64,000 nt of DNA, taken from positions 291,953-355,952 of the forward strand of contig CAWFXW010000022.1 of assembly GCA_963819785.1 (NCBI GenBank). The letters are read 5' to 3'. The DNA is from Palsa-504 sp963819785. GTDB lineage: Bacteria; Actinomycetota; Actinomycetes; Streptosporangiales; Streptosporangiaceae. Below the pieces are notes generated by a model, which saw only the letters and a list, made by a program, of their open reading frames with translations, did not search any database and was not told the DNA's origin. This document shows, piece by piece, positions 62,658 to 64,000 of this stretch. Position numbers and translations under genes: made by a program. The first letter of the stretch is position 1; every line of letters starts with the position of its first letter.

Positions 62658-64000
62658 TCAGTGGCGGGCTTGTCCGATAGTCGTGTTGCAGGCCTGGAAC
62701 CAGGCGAGGTGATAGCTGGCGGCTGACTTGTCGCCGGCTACCAGTGCGTCGACGGCGGCCAGCAGCTGCCAGTTGCCCACCTCGTGGGTATCGACGTCGT
62801 CGGGGTAGGCGTCAAGAACGCGGGTGCTGATAGCAGCGAGATGCTCGCGGAGTAGTTCGACTTCTTTGTCCAGCACTCCGGTGCCACTCGAAGCCGCTTT
62901 GGCCAGCGTTTGCGTCAACCGTGGCAGCCCGTCACGCCACTGGACAGCTTGGCTGAGTTCCCAACCGAGTTCGTCGATTTCGGGTACATGCCGGGGCCGC
63001 GTCGAGGTGGGGACGGGTTCGTCCTCGTCGGGGATGTGGTGAATTGGGGTGTAGCCACCGGCGACACTGACTTCGCCGAGCAGGATTTCGAGGCCGCCAC
63101 GCCGACGTTCCGGGGGTAGCAGCGTGACCCCGGCCGGGAGGTCGATACCAGGTGGGATCCAGCCGCTGGCCAGGTCGGTAACCAGCACGGTGGTGTTGTC
63201 GGCGCGGTCTCCGATCGCCCAGGCCAACCGGGGCTGCTGGCGGGCAACAGCGCTCACCAGTCGCTGCAGGCGCGCCCGCGCGGTGGCGTGGGCCGATGCC
63301 GCCCCGGCGACCGCCCCAGTGGCGGTGGCGGCGGCTTGGGTTTCAAGGCTCGACGCGGCTGAGGGCTGTGCCGGCGCGGTGCTTTGACGCACGACGGCGG
63401 GCTGAGCCGGGCTGCCTTGCCCGGCTGACGGGTGTACCGGGGCGGAGCCCGGCGTCGCCGACGGGAGTGGGCTCGGCGGCGCGGAGGGAGTGGTGGCCGC
63501 TGAAATTGCGGGCCGCAGATCGGATGCGTAGGCAGGTAGCGGGCCCGACGCAGGGCCGGTCGAGGCCGGACCGGCCGACGGAGCGGGCCCCGCCATCATG
63601 GGCGTTGCCGCCGGCGCATCAGCGACGGGTGCGTGAGCGACGGGCGGTGGCGAGTCATAGACGGCCGCGTGGGCTTGGGTACTGAAGTCCGCGGCCGGGC
63701 TCGTAGGTACGGATTGCGGCACTTGCGGCTCGGTCGGTGACATCGGAGCCTGCGGGAGGGCGCTAGCGGGTGCCGTGAACGGTGCGCCATTCTGAAGGCC
63801 ATTGTCGAAGCTGTGCAGCAGTTCGCCGGGGGTTAGGGCTTGGGGAGGGCCGGCGGGGGTGAGCGGGTGCCGTGGCAGGCACCGAGGGCGCAGAGGCTAG
63901 GCATTGACCCCGACGCAGGAGCAGCAGCAGGCAGTCCCGAGGCTGGTATCGGCGCGGTTGCCGGGACCGCGGGTGTGGGTAATGGCGGCGCGGGAATAGC
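62658..64000 (-). CDS. DUF5631/DUF5632-type mycobacterial protein, 5' end outside window
   Basis: The C-terminal ~200 residues (RLQRLVSAVARQQPRLAWAI, TTVLVTDLASGWIPPGIDLP, WRDGLPRLTQTLAKAASSGT, ASYHLAWFQACNTTIGQARH) match the conserved domain of mycobacterial proteins such as Rv3899c/Rv2082. The N-terminal part is a long Pro/Ala/Ser linker. The longest clean frame begins at ATG 63743, but an open, similar Pro/Ala-rich sequence (LTPGELLHSFDNGLQNGAPF) continues upstream. With two apparent frameshifts near 63850-63900 it runs to the window edge. Function unknown; a type VII secretion link has been proposed for relatives. Confidence 0.7.

Noticed and set aside
1..64000. CRISPR arrays, tRNA and rRNA genes
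   Set aside because: No regularly spaced direct repeats, cloverleaf-like sequences or rRNA signatures were found by eye on either strand.

Overview
The window reads as a mosaic of at least three bacterial sources rather than one ordinary chromosome stretch. Positions 1-38055 are GC-rich actinomycete DNA (Streptosporangiales-like; the lineage is inferred from gene content). Positions about 38056-42312 are alphaproteobacterial, probably Rhizobiales-like, and visibly less GC-rich. Positions about 42313-64000 are actinobacterial again; from 44422 the proteins match Mycobacteriaceae orthologues closely in sequence and order. The two lineage joins cut genes in mid-frame: thrS at about 38055 and a P-type ATPase at about 42312. 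A third cut, inside the alphaproteobacterial part, fuses a PHA-synthase-like gene to a phosphate acetyltransferase gene at about 40256. A misassembled metagenomic contig is the most economical explanation. Real transfer cannot be excluded from sequence alone.

Region 1 (1-38055) carries the conserved actinobacterial housekeeping block that in Mycobacterium tuberculosis runs from mltG-ruvX-alaS to thrS. Its order is: mltG, ruvX, alaS, two small membrane proteins, rarA, aspS, an MBL hydrolase, a membrane-anchored cyclophilin, a DUF349 protein, rel (ppGpp), a PIG-V-like mannosyltransferase, apt, secF-secD-yajC, ruvB-ruvA-ruvC, a GNAT protein, yebC, pdxT-pdxS, a small membrane protein, pimA, a PIM acyltransferase, pgsA, an EF-G2-like GTPase, a HIT protein and truncated thrS. 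Its themes are translation fidelity, protein export, Holliday-junction repair, PLP synthesis and phosphatidylinositol-mannoside synthesis. The main special feature is an intact tnpB-only IS200/IS605-type element placed precisely in the ruvA/ruvB overlap. Several genes here are damaged: yebC is frameshifted in a G-rich tract, and an AbiEi-like gene and an Eis-like acetyltransferase both look internally deleted.

Region 2 (38056-42312) holds a PAS-domain fragment of an HWE-type histidine kinase, a Crp/Fnr regulator, pieces of a PHA-synthase-like protein and of phosphate acetyltransferase, acetate kinase and the start of a proton-type P-ATPase. This looks like a broken micro-oxic/stress carbon-overflow island. 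Region 3a (42313-44421) has one intact membrane protein of unknown function flanked by an imperfect 36-37 bp repeat.

Region 3b (44422-64000) is the mycobacterial pupylation-proteasome locus (dop, pup, prcB, prcA, pafA, pafB, pafC), followed by tatA-tatC, helY, a DUF4333 lipid-facing membrane protein, a 5'-3' exonuclease and a pepE-like dipeptidase. After these come a DUF1023 alpha/beta hydrolase, a DUF2563 protein, an acyl-CoA ligase and a DUF5631-type protein cut by the window end. Nearly every gene from dop to the DUF1023 hydrolase carries small indels, mostly single-base insertions, that break the frame while the protein sequence stays well conserved on both sides. That pattern suggests uncorrected sequencing error more than pseudogenisation. 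I see no CRISPR array, rRNA or tRNA, and no convincing new multi-gene system. The most rewarding leads are the TnpB insertion, the dispersed C-rich element and the mosaic joins.
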